Below, in pieces: positions 14,750-22,337 of a DNA stretch of 33,731 nucleotides. Source of the stretch: Chloroflexota bacterium (GTDB lineage: Bacteria; Chloroflexota; UBA6077); the NCBI GenBank assembly GCA_021845945.1, contig JAJZRD010000016.1, forward strand, positions 1 through 33,731. The letters are read 5' to 3'. Position 1 is the stretch's first letter, and every line of letters starts with the position of its first letter. Under the pieces are notes generated by a model that was not told the origin of the DNA, ran no database searches, and was given only the letters and a program-made list of their open reading frames with translations. The position numbers and the translations under genes are program-made.

Positions 14750-15796
14750 CTAGAGGCCGTCGTGCAGGAAGTCCAGCATCTCCCTCACACTGGCGGTCGC
14801 CACGGCGACGCAGCTATCGGCGGCTCCGTAATAGAGGTGAAGGGTGTCGCCGTTGCTGGGATCCAGGGTGTAGCCACAGGGGAACACCACGTTGTGGATG
14901 TCCCCGACCATCTCGTAGGGGGTCTCGGCGGTCATCACCCAGCGGTTGCCCCGGGCGATGCACCTCTGGGGGTCCTCCAGATCAAGGAGGGCCAGCCCGA
15001 TCCGGTAGATGGCGCCGGCCACGGTCTGCTTCACGCCGTGGTAGATCACCAGCCAGCCCTCCTCGGTCTCGATGGGCGGAGAGGCTAGGCCCACCCGAGC
15101 ACTATCCCACCAGGGCCCCGGCCGAGAGGGGAGGACTACCTTGTGGTGCCCCCAGAAGGTGAGGTCCGGCGAGTAGGAGACCCAGATGTGGGCGTGGGAG
15201 CCGCCGATCACCGGTCGGTGGATCAGTGCCCAGTGGCCTCCGATCCTCCTGGGGAAGAGGGCGGCGTCCTTGTTCTCGGGTGGCATGATCTGGCCGAGGC
15301 GGTCGAAGCTGCGGAAATCTCGGGTCAACGCCAGGGAAACCCCGGGACCCATGGGCGAGTAGGAGGTGTAGGTGACGGCGTACTGCCCCATCTCCGGCAC
15401 GTAGCTTATCCTCGGGTCTTCGACCCCCCATGCCTCCTCCGGATGACCCTCCGGGTCCGGTGCCAGGGTAGGCGCCGGGTCGATCTCCCACCTGTCCAGG
15501 CCGTTCGCCGAACGAGCAGCGCACAGGTGGGAGGAACCCTCTCGGTCCTCTATCCGGCACAGCAGCAGGGTCGTCCCATCGGACAGCAGCGTCGCCGCGG
15601 GGTTGAAGGTCACGTTTATCGGGTAAGGCCAGTCGGCGGCCTTCAAGATCGGGTTACCGGCATAACGGACGAGCAGCTCCTTCGGGCGCGGCCGGGCGAT
15701 GACGGCCACTCTCCCCTGATCCAGGAAGAGTCGCTCTGTATCCTCACTGGCAACACGCTCCGGACCCTGCACAAAGGACGCAACGGGACGGCTCAT
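14750..15796 (-). CDS. Glycoside hydrolase family 130 protein (mannoside phosphorylase or mannosidase)
   Basis: A 348-residue five-bladed beta-propeller enzyme of GH130. Signatures are NPILKAADWPYP, FNPAATLL, LCRIEDREG, AWGVEDPRISY with the catalytic Asp at about residue 127, KDAALFPRRIGGHWALIHRP, WLVIYHGVK and YEMVGDIHNVVFPCGY. GH130 members phosphorolyse or hydrolyse beta-1,2- or beta-1,4-mannosides; which one this enzyme does cannot be read reliably here. The ATG at 15796 has GGAGG 5 bases upstream, better than the ATG 21 bases earlier. No other mannoside gene adjoins it, so its pathway is open. Confidence 0.88.
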   Translation of the reverse strand: MSRPVASFVQGPERVASEDTERLFLDQGRVAVIARPRPKELLVRYAGNPILKAADWPYPINVTFNPAATLLSDGTTLLLCRIEDREGSSHLCAARSANGLDRWEIDPAPTLAPDPEGHPEEAWGVEDPRISYVPEMGQYAVTYTSYSPMGPGVSLALTRDFRSFDRLGQIMPPENKDAALFPRRIGGHWALIHRPVIGGSHAHIWVSYSPDLTFWGHHKVVLPSRPGPWWDSARVGLASPPIETEEGWLVIYHGVKQTVAGAIYRIGLALLDLEDPQRCIARGNRWVMTAETPYEMVGDIHNVVFPCGYTLDPSNGDTLHLYYGAADSCVAVATASVREMLDFLHDGL

Positions 15797-15947
15797 CAAT
15801 CCTCCAGACAAGAACAAGGGAATTTGGTGAGGGGGATGACCCGATGCGATCTCGGGCTCCGATAGTAAAGATTACACTATTTCCTTTGCATAGTTAAGAG
15901 GTATGACGCAGCAATTTCGCGAGCACACTCAGCATAGCCGACTGATG

Positions 15948-15953
15948 TATAAT
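15948..15953 (+). promoter_or_regulatory. Candidate -10 box in the GH130-AOR intergenic region
   Basis: TATAAT preceded by TG, about 305 bases before the oxidoreductase start. No convincing -35 is seen. A MITE-like repeat lies between it and the gene, so a promoter closer to the gene is also possible. Apart from this box and the repeat, 15797-16259 holds nothing that I can support. Confidence 0.3.
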
Positions 15954-16058
15954 CGACGGCGGTGATGCCAGTTCAGGGCATGCTATGTCAGCGAGAATCC
16001 TCTCTCTGCCTGCCGGAAAGACGGCCGTGGCGATGAGGGGATCTGTCTGCCTCGGTAG

Positions 16059-16207
16059 ACCTAGGCATCTGGCCTAGGATCGCGTGCACAATCCGTCGTC
16101 ATGCCCGCGAAGGCGGGCATCCAGGGTTCTCTCCGGGGTAGCCTCCTGGACCCCCGCTTTCGCGGGGGTGACGAAAGGCAGACTATCTGGGGCCAGCTGC
16201 TTAGGCT
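16059..16207. repeat. MITE-like repeat, copy 2
   Basis: Second copy of the 6597-6743 element, same orientation, with degenerate terminal inverted repeats (CCTAGGCATCTGGCC at left; GGGGCCAGCTGCTTAGGC at right). It carries the facing palindromes TCATGCCCGCGAAGGCGGGC and CCCCCGCTTTCGCGGGGGTG. It ends about 50 bases before the oxidoreductase start. Confidence 0.85.
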
Positions 16208-16259
16208 CCAGCCACACGTAGCAAGGGCGGCACGGGCAGTGTCGCGAGGAGGTGTATAA

Positions 16260-18170
16260 GTGCTTCATGGATTTCAAGGCAGGATCCTGCGCGTCGATCT
16301 CACCAACCGTACCACTACCATAGAGGAGCCCGATCCTGCCTGGTACCGGCAGTACGTGGGCGGCTACGCGATGACCTCATATTTCCTGTTGAAGGAGCTG
16401 GCCCCGGGAGTGGATCCCCTGGGGCCGGACAACAAGCTGGTGATGGCCGCCGGACCCCTCACCGGTGCGGCCTTCTCGGGCAGCGCCCGGATCGGTTTCG
16501 GCGCCAAGAGCCCCTTGACCGGTGGCATCGGCAAGGGCGAGGTGGGCGGCTACTTCGGCACGGAGATGAAGCTGGCCGGCTTCGACGCCGTCATCGTCGA
16601 GGGCAAGGCGGACGGCCCCGTCTACCTGTGGCTGCAGGACGGCAAGGCCGAGATCAGGGACGCCCGCCACCTGTGGGGGAAGGAGACGCGGGAGACGGAA
16701 GCCGCCATCAGGGAGGAGACGGGCGAGAAGTTCGCTCGGGTGGCGAGCATCGGCCCGGCCGGCGAGAACATGGTGCGCTTCGCCTGCGTGATCCACGACC
16801 TCCACGACGCCGTGGGCCGGACCGGTATGGGGGCTGTCATGGGCTCCAAGAACCTGAAGGCCATCGCCGCCCGAGGCAAGATGAAGGTCCCCTTCGCTGA
16901 TCCGGAGAAGATCGGACAGCTGGCCCGGTCCATGGCCGCCGACGTGGATACCAGGGCGACCAACTTCCATCAGTTCGGCACCGGCGCGGTGATGGAGGCC
17001 TTCAACCTGGCCGGCAACCTCCCCACTCGCAACTACCAGGACGGCTACTTCGAGGGCTGCGAGAAGATCAGCGCCACCACGATAAAGAACACCATCGGCA
17101 TCGGGATGGAGGGCTGCTGGGCCTGCGCCGTCCGCTGCAAGAAGGTGGTGCGGGTGGAGGAGCCCTACCAGGTGGATCCGAAGTACGGAGGCCCCGAGTA
17201 CGAGACCCTGGGCGCCCTGGGCAGCAACTGTGGCGTCGACGACCTGAAGGCGGTCTCCTACGCCAGTCAGATCTGCAACGCGACCGGCATGGACACGATC
17301 TCCGCTGGCGCCACCATCGCCTTCGCCATGGAGTGCTTCGAGCGAGGGCTGCTGACCAGGGAGGACACCGGCGGCATCGAGCTGCGCTTCGGCAACACCG
17401 AGGCGATGCTCCAGGTCCTGCAGATGATGGCCCGCCGCGAGGGGATCGGCGACCTGCTCGCCGAGGGCTCGAGGCGCGCCGGGCAGAAGATCGGCCGCGG
17501 GGCTGAGGATCTGTCCATGTCGGTGAAGGGGCTGGAGATGGGGATGCACGAGCCCAGGCTGAAGCAGGGGCTGGGCATCGGCTACTCCGTGGCGAACCAC
17601 GGCGGCGACCACGAGATCGGCTTCCACGACACGGCCTTCGAGAAGGCGGGACCGGCCTTCGAGGCGGCCCTCGGCCTCGGCTGCCAGGAGCCGATGCCCT
17701 CCACGGAGCTGTCGGACCGGAAGGCCTACCTCTTCACCCAGCGCCACAGCTGGATGATGGGGATGGACAGCCTGGTGGAGTGCCTCTTCGTACCCTGGAG
17801 CTACCCCGAGCTGACGGAGTTGCTGAACGGCTGCACCGGCTGGAAGGCGACCCTCCAGGAGATCGTGACGGTGGGCAAGAGGGCCATCGCCATGGGCCGC
17901 GCCTTCAACCTGCGGGAGGGCTTCACTCGGACCGACGACCAGCTGCCGAAGCGCTTCTTCTCTCCGCCCCTCAAGGGTTCCCTGCGGGAGAATGGGGTGG
18001 CCATCGACGCAGAGAAGATGGAGAAGGCGATCAGCAGCTACTACTACTACCAGGGATGGGATCCGGCGACGGGCGTCCCCACCAGGGAGACGCTGGCGGG
18101 GCTGGGTCTGGAGTGGGTGGCCGAGGAGCTGGCCTCCCGAGGCCTGTTGAAGAGCGGCGTGGAGAAGTAG
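16260..18170 (+). CDS. Aldehyde:ferredoxin oxidoreductase family protein (tungsten type)
   Basis: A 636-residue homologue of AOR, which oxidises aldehydes to acids (or reduces acids) with ferredoxin, using a tungsten bis-pyranopterin and a [4Fe-4S] cluster. The cluster ligands are visible as Cys286, Cys289 and Cys293 (GCWACAVRC) and Cys508 (DSLVEC). Pterin-contact regions include AGPLTGAAFSGSARIGFGAK, GGYFGTEMKLAG and GRTGMGAVMGSKNLKAIA. GTG start with GAGGAGGT 7 bases upstream. It stands alone between a repeat-bearing leader and three hairpins. No ferredoxin, MoaD-like or partner-subunit gene adjoins it, so the substrate is unknown. It matches the usual length of about 600-640 residues and appears intact. 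Confidence 0.93.
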   Translation: MLHGFQGRILRVDLTNRTTTIEEPDPAWYRQYVGGYAMTSYFLLKELAPGVDPLGPDNKLVMAAGPLTGAAFSGSARIGFGAKSPLTGGIGKGEVGGYFGTEMKLAGFDAVIVEGKADGPVYLWLQDGKAEIRDARHLWGKETRETEAAIREETGEKFARVASIGPAGENMVRFACVIHDLHDAVGRTGMGAVMGSKNLKAIAARGKMKVPFADPEKIGQLARSMAADVDTRATNFHQFGTGAVMEAFNLAGNLPTRNYQDGYFEGCEKISATTIKNTIGIGMEGCWACAVRCKKVVRVEEPYQVDPKYGGPEYETLGALGSNCGVDDLKAVSYASQICNATGMDTISAGATIAFAMECFERGLLTREDTGGIELRFGNTEAMLQVLQMMARREGIGDLLAEGSRRAGQKIGRGAEDLSMSVKGLEMGMHEPRLKQGLGIGYSVANHGGDHEIGFHDTAFEKAGPAFEAALGLGCQEPMPSTELSDRKAYLFTQRHSWMMGMDSLVECLFVPWSYPELTELLNGCTGWKATLQEIVTVGKRAIAMGRAFNLREGFTRTDDQLPKRFFSPPLKGSLRENGVAIDAEKMEKAISSYYYYQGWDPATGVPTRETLAGLGLEWVAEELASRGLLKSGVEK

Positions 18171-18180
18171 ACAGCAGAGT

Positions 18181-18300
18181 GGGGCGGGTTGTCTTAACCC
18201 GCCCCTCCTCGTCCAGTATAGAGGCCAGCGGCTCTACCGGCCCGAGGGCGACCCAGCGGGTCGCCCTCGCGATTCATGGGGCGGGCCATCGTGCCCGCCC
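18181..18300. terminator. Three consecutive GC-rich hairpins after the AOR gene
   Basis: Hairpin 1 is GGGGCGGGTT/AACCCGCCCC (18181-18205), 10 bases after the stop. Hairpin 2 is CGAGGGCGACCC/GGGTCGCCCTCG (18243-18269). Hairpin 3 is GGGCGGGC/GCCCGCCC (about 18279-18300). The first is followed by TCCTCGTCC and is the likely terminator of the oxidoreductase mRNA. The others may be repeats or further transcription barriers before the ROK promoter. Confidence 0.55.
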
Positions 18301-18333
18301 TCACCTATCTGCGAAGATCCCCTCAAGAAGAGC

Positions 18334-18362
18334 TTGACAGCCACAACCAGGCTCATTATTAT
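18334..18362 (+). promoter_or_regulatory. Promoter of the ROK gene and probably of the following operon
   Basis: A perfect TTGACA (18334-18339), a 17-base spacer and TATTAT (18357-18362), the best promoter in the window. It lies about 78 bases before the ROK start, in a short AT-rich stretch unlike its surroundings. Confidence 0.8.
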
Positions 18363-18376
18363 GACTCCAATAATAA
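18356..18376. promoter_or_regulatory. Candidate operator overlapping the -10 box
   Basis: TTATTAT-N7-ATAATAA is a perfect 7-bp inverted repeat covering the -10 box and the start region. Its AT-rich arms resemble binding sites of ROK repressors such as NagC and Mlc (TTATTTT..AAAATAA type). Position and sequence suggest autorepression by the ROK protein encoded just downstream. Confidence 0.6.
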
Positions 18377-18439
18377 AGACCCATTAAGAACCCCCGCGAC
18401 CGAAGCTCCACCCATCTCCAACCGGGGAGCACTCCCGCG

Positions 18440-19675
18440 ATGGAACCCATCAAGGACGTTCAGGTCGTTCGACAGGTCAACCGAGGTGCCGTCCTCGAGC
18501 TGCTGCGCCGGGAGGGTCCAATGCCCCGGACGGCCATCGCCCGGGCCACCAGGCTGGCCACTCCCACCTCCTTCGCGATCGTCGACGAGCTGCTGGCGGC
18601 GGACCTCGTGCGCTGTGTCGCTACCTCCCGATCCTCGCCCGGCCGGCCCAGGGCGATCTTCCAGTTCAATCCCGAGGCTGCCTACAGCCTCGGCGTCGAC
18701 CTGAGCGGGGCATCCTTTGTGGGCGTGCTGATTGACCTCTCGGCTCGGGTTCTGGAAACCCGCAGCATGCCGAGGCCCAATCCCCCCGAAGTGTCCGCTG
18801 TAACCCAGTGGATCGCCTCCTTCGTGCAGGAGATGCGATCCTCCCCCGCGATAGATCCCTCGAAGCTGGCAGGGCTCGGCGTCGCCATCCCTGCCCTGCT
18901 GGAAACGAACTCCGGCCATGTGATCACCTCAACCAATCTGAACTGGCACGATGTCCCCTTCGCCGGGCTGCTGGAAGACGCTGTCAGCACCAGCGTCTAC
19001 CTGGAGAACACCCCTCGAGCTATCGCCTTGTGTGAGCGATGGTTTGGTGCGGGTCGGGGGGCGGAGCACCTACTCTGCATAGACATAGGCATGGGCATCG
19101 GGATGGGGCTGATCGTCGATGGGAAACTGTACGTGGGTGACGATGGCCAATCGGGGGAACTGGGCCATACCACTGTCGTTCCCGACGGCGCCCCCTGCCG
19201 CTGCGGGAGCAGAGGATGTCTGGAGGCCGAGGCGGCGGGAGGAGCCATCCTCAGGAACGCCGTCGATGCCCTTCAACGGGGCATGCCCTCCTCGCTGGCA
19301 GAGACAGCCAACGGCGAGCCCCGCCGGATCACCCTGGACATGGTGGTGAACGCTGCCGATGAGGGCGACCCTCTGGCATCCGATGTCGTTCGATCTGCCG
19401 CCCAGTTGATCGGCTCGGCAGTCAAGAACGCGGTCATGCTCTTGAATCCTACCGTGGTGGTCTTGTCGGGTAGTCTGATCCACTCCAGCCAACTGCTCTT
19501 CGAGACCGTACGCACCGTCGTGGAGAACCGTGCCCTACCTCCGCTCCATCGAGAAAGCGCAATGCCGGTGGTCCGCGCCCAACTCGGCTCCCTCGCTGGG
19601 GCAGTTGGGGCCGCCGGGCTCGTCCATCAGAGGCGGATGGGGCTGTATGACGGTGCCAAGGTTGTGGCTCGTTAG
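18440..19675 (+). CDS. ROK family transcriptional repressor
   Basis: A 411-residue NagC/Mlc-type regulator. Residues about 12-62 form a winged helix-turn-helix (NRGAVLELLRREG...TAIARATRLATPTSFAIVDELLAADLV). The rest is the sugar-binding ROK fold with the zinc site His243, Cys253, Cys255 and Cys260 (GELGH; CRCGSRGC). The kinase Asp in the family ENDxN motif is replaced (LENTPRA, Thr191), so sugar phosphorylation is unlikely and a pure repressor role fits. The gene follows a strong promoter with an overlapping inverted repeat. It heads a same-strand series of SIS, LarA-like, transporter and NagA/NagB-like genes, whose intermediate is the probable inducer. Confidence 0.92.
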   Translation: MEPIKDVQVVRQVNRGAVLELLRREGPMPRTAIARATRLATPTSFAIVDELLAADLVRCVATSRSSPGRPRAIFQFNPEAAYSLGVDLSGASFVGVLIDLSARVLETRSMPRPNPPEVSAVTQWIASFVQEMRSSPAIDPSKLAGLGVAIPALLETNSGHVITSTNLNWHDVPFAGLLEDAVSTSVYLENTPRAIALCERWFGAGRGAEHLLCIDIGMGIGMGLIVDGKLYVGDDGQSGELGHTTVVPDGAPCRCGSRGCLEAEAAGGAILRNAVDALQRGMPSSLAETANGEPRRITLDMVVNAADEGDPLASDVVRSAAQLIGSAVKNAVMLLNPTVVVLSGSLIHSSQLLFETVRTVVENRALPPLHRESAMPVVRAQLGSLAGAVGAAGLVHQRRMGLYDGAKVVAR

Positions 19676-19737
19676 ACCGGCAGGGTTCCTTAGATGGAAT
19701 CCACGATCCAGAGTAGAGAGTTCAGAGCGCGAAACAA

Positions 19738-19768
19738 CTGCACTTTGCACTTCGCACCCTGCACTCCA
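19738..19768. repeat. Degenerate TGCACTT-type simple repeat
   Basis: The spacer before the SIS gene contains TGCACTTTGCACTTCGCACC then CTGCACTCC, a run of degenerate 7-8-base units. It lies just before the ribosome site region. Confidence 0.45.
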
Positions 19769-19793
19769 TTAACAAGAGGGGGAGAGGCTTATT

Positions 19794-20546
19794 ATGGACC
19801 CGTTGGAGAGCTACTACTCGGCAGTTCTGGACTCCCTGAGGCAGATCCGGGAGGAGCAGACAGGGAAGATCCGCGAGGCAGGTCAGCTAATCGGCGAAAG
19901 TCTGGCAAAGGGGCGGCTGCTGCACGTCTTTGGCACCGGCGGCCACTCCTACATCGCCGGCGAGGAGGTGTTCTACCGGGCCGGCGGGCTGGTGCCCGTG
20001 AACTCCATCCTGGAACCGGGCGTTTCCCTAGCCTACGGCGCCATCCGCTCCACTAAGGTCGAGCGCTCGGCCGGTTGGGTAAAGGCCGTGCTGGACACCT
20101 ACTCCCTTCAACCCGGCGACGTGATCGTGGTCGTCAACGCCAACGGGGTCAACTCCGCGACCATCGACGCCGCCCTCGAGGCCAAGGCACGGGGTTTGAC
20201 GGTCATCGGCTTGACCTCACCGGAATGCTCCAGGGCCATCCCCGCTGGCCATCCAGCCCGGCACCCCTCCGGCAAGAGCCTCTACGAGGTCGCCGACATC
20301 TGCATCGACGACAAGGTGCCGGTGGGCGAGGCGCTGGTGACCGTCGAGGGCTGCGACCAGAAGGTGGCTCCCGGCTCGACCATCACCAACGCCTTCATCC
20401 TGCACTCCATGGTCATCGCCGCGGTAGAGCACATGGTGCGGCTAGGGGTAAACCCGCCCGTTTGGAAGAGCGCCAACGCACCCGGCGGCGACGAGGCGAA
20501 CAAGCGGTACATCGCCGAGTACTCGGGGAAGATCAAGCACCTGTAG
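19794..20546 (+). CDS. SIS-domain phosphosugar-binding protein (UPF0309 type)
   Basis: A 250-residue sugar-isomerase (SIS) domain protein. The phosphosugar-binding segments read HVFGTGGHSYIAGEEVFYRA and VIVVVNANGVNSATIDAALE. GGLVPVNSILEPGVSL, HPSGKSLYEVAD and WKSANAPGGDEANKRY match the UPF0309 group of SIS proteins that accompany amino-sugar genes. It lacks the longer MurQ etherase layout, so a MurNAc-6-phosphate etherase call is not justified, but a related sugar-phosphate reaction is. ATG with GGAGAGG upstream; 118 bases after the ROK gene and 29 before the LarA-like gene. Confidence 0.85.
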   Translation: MDPLESYYSAVLDSLRQIREEQTGKIREAGQLIGESLAKGRLLHVFGTGGHSYIAGEEVFYRAGGLVPVNSILEPGVSLAYGAIRSTKVERSAGWVKAVLDTYSLQPGDVIVVVNANGVNSATIDAALEAKARGLTVIGLTSPECSRAIPAGHPARHPSGKSLYEVADICIDDKVPVGEALVTVEGCDQKVAPGSTITNAFILHSMVIAAVEHMVRLGVNPPVWKSANAPGGDEANKRYIAEYSGKIKHL

Positions 20547-20575
20547 AGGATCGCAGTCCAGGGGGGGAGCGCCCG

Positions 20576-21850
20576 ATGCCGAAGGTTGAACTCACCCTTC
20601 CCTACAGTGACGTGGCCTCACTCACTCTTGCCCTCGACGAGAGCCTCCTGGGGGAGGTGATCCGCCCTCAGAGGGTAAGGCCGGTAGAGGACGAGGACGA
20701 CGCGATTCGCGCCGCTCTCGATGCCCCGATCGAGGCATCATCGCTGGAGGATACCTTGAAGCCCGGGTCGCGGGTGTTGATCCTGAGCGATGACAACACC
20801 CGCCCGACCCCCGTGGCGAAGATCCTCCCCCACCTGTTGGAGCGTCTGGAACGGGCCGGAGTGGAGGAAGAGAAGGTGGAGATCCTGATCGCTTCGGGGA
20901 CCCACAGGCCGATGACCGATGAGGAGATCCGGGCGAAGCTGGGCGCCGAGGTGGTGCGAAGGATCCCAGTGTCGTGTCACCGATGCCATGAACGAAGCGA
21001 CCTCTACCGGGCCGGCACGACGCCCCAGGGCACCGAGGTGTGGCTGAATCGGAAGCTGCTGGAGGCGGACTTCATCCTCGGCATCGGCAACGTCGTGCCC
21101 CACCCGACGCCCGGCTGGTCCGGCGGGGCGAAGATCCTCTATCCCGGCGTTGCCGGCACCGATACCATCGCCGCCTTCCATCTGGTGGGCGCCGATGATC
21201 CCACCAACTATCTGGGACGAGAGGATGCGCCAGCGCGTCGGAGTCTCGAGGCCCTGGCTGAGACCGCCGGACTGAGCTACATCGTCGACACCGTCCTGAC
21301 GGCCGACCACCGGCTGTACGGTGTGTACTGCGGCAACCCCCGCCAGGCCCAGGCAGCCGCTCAACGTGCCTCCAGGGCCGTCTACGGCGTGCCGGTGAGG
21401 CATCCCTACAAGGTCGTGGTGTCGAACTCCTACCCGGCCTTTCTCGAATTCTGGCAGGCGGGGAAAGGGATCTTCTCTGCGGAGCTGATCCTGGAACCCG
21501 GCGGAACGATCATACTGATGACGCCGTGTCCGGAGGGGGTCGGAGTGACCCACCCGAAGCAGGTCGAGTATCTGGGACTCGACCTCGGGGAGCTGCTGAG
21601 GCGCATCGCGGCGCGGGAGGTGGATGACCCGATCGCTGCCGCCGTCTGCGCCAAGGTGAAGCAGGTCATGCAGAGAGCCCGGGTGTTCGTTGTGTCCGAG
21701 GGCCTTGCCCGAAACGACGTGCGGGCGATGGGTTTCACGCCCTTCGAAACGGTGGATGAGGCCCTTGAGGCGGCGCTGAAAGAGAACGGGGCGGACACCC
21801 GGGTCGCCGTGATTACCCATGGGGGAGAGACGGTTCCCCACTTGATCTGA
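20576..21850 (+). CDS. LarA-like nickel-pincer racemase/epimerase (DUF2088)
   Basis: A 424-residue homologue of lactate racemase LarA, which interconverts D- and L-lactate with a nickel-pincer nucleotide. Relatives act on other 2-hydroxy acids or sugar acids. The key residues of Lactobacillus LarA have counterparts: Arg76 (SDDNTRPTP), His110 (ASGTHRPM), His176 (NVVPHPTPGW), the cofactor-linking Lys186 (GGAKILYPG) and His202 (FHLVGADDP). Start ATG with GGGGGGAG upstream. Cofactor-making LarB, LarC and LarE are not in the window. Within an amino-sugar operon the substrate could be D-lactate released from muramic acid, or another hydroxy acid. This link is inference. Confidence 0.87.
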   Translation: MPKVELTLPYSDVASLTLALDESLLGEVIRPQRVRPVEDEDDAIRAALDAPIEASSLEDTLKPGSRVLILSDDNTRPTPVAKILPHLLERLERAGVEEEKVEILIASGTHRPMTDEEIRAKLGAEVVRRIPVSCHRCHERSDLYRAGTTPQGTEVWLNRKLLEADFILGIGNVVPHPTPGWSGGAKILYPGVAGTDTIAAFHLVGADDPTNYLGREDAPARRSLEALAETAGLSYIVDTVLTADHRLYGVYCGNPRQAQAAAQRASRAVYGVPVRHPYKVVVSNSYPAFLEFWQAGKGIFSAELILEPGGTIILMTPCPEGVGVTHPKQVEYLGLDLGELLRRIAAREVDDPIAAAVCAKVKQVMQRARVFVVSEGLARNDVRAMGFTPFETVDEALEAALKENGADTRVAVITHGGETVPHLI

Positions 21851-22337
21851 GGGCTCTTGGGGATAGGGTCCTTCGGCAAAGCAGTAGGGCGGGGCCCTGT
21901 GCCATCCGGTGGCGATAGTGTCGGTATAGTAGGGGCCGGCCGCGACGTTGCGCTCGCTCGCGTCACGCTGCCGACCCGCCACCCGACCGGCGATGGCAGG
22001 CCGGCGGCAGGGATGAGCGCCCTGCCCTACGTCTCAGAATCCGTGGTGGAGCAGTGGGAAACGGCCACAAGGCGTGGCTCAAGGCATAGGGGCAGAGTCC
22101 GAGAGGAGGTGGCCACGGAGAGAAGAAACCGTGTGGATATCCTGTTCGACCTGGCTGACCGCATCTGCGTGCCGAACCGGGGGCTGTTCTCTAGAAGGGC
22201 ACCCCCAGGAGATTCGTAGCAGCGCCGCCGTGCGCGAGGGAACCTCGGGAGCTGACTCGCGGCAGGAGCCCATCCTGGCCCAACCGAGGGGCTTCGGGCA
22301 CGGGACTGTAGCGCGAAATGGAGGGCGGTGACAACCA
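21851..22337. other. 487-base gap without a supported gene
   Basis: Open frames here (for example 21857-22219) show no family resemblance, no ribosome site and codon use unlike the neighbours. A TATAGT at about 21925 could be a -10 box for a second promoter in front of the binding-protein gene. A GAGGGCGG site serves the ATG at 22338. I see no other structure. Confidence 0.4.

Noticed and set aside
16074..16277. 67-residue minus-strand frame containing FVTPAKAGVQ and LDARLRGHDD
   Set aside because: This is the well-known spurious translation of the REP-like palindromes inside the MITE-like repeat.
18440..19675. ROK protein as a sugar kinase that would complete the amino-sugar pathway
   Set aside because: It has an N-terminal winged helix and the kinase Asp of the ENDxN motif is Thr, so a repressor role is favoured.
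19794..20546. MurQ (N-acetylmuramic acid 6-phosphate etherase)
   Set aside because: The SIS fold fits, but the length and the SANAPGGDEANK and HPSGKSLYEVAD motifs match the UPF0309 group, not MurQ.
21857..22219. 120-residue plus-strand frame between the LarA-like and binding-protein genes
   Set aside because: No ribosome site, no recognisable motif, Arg/Gly-rich random composition.
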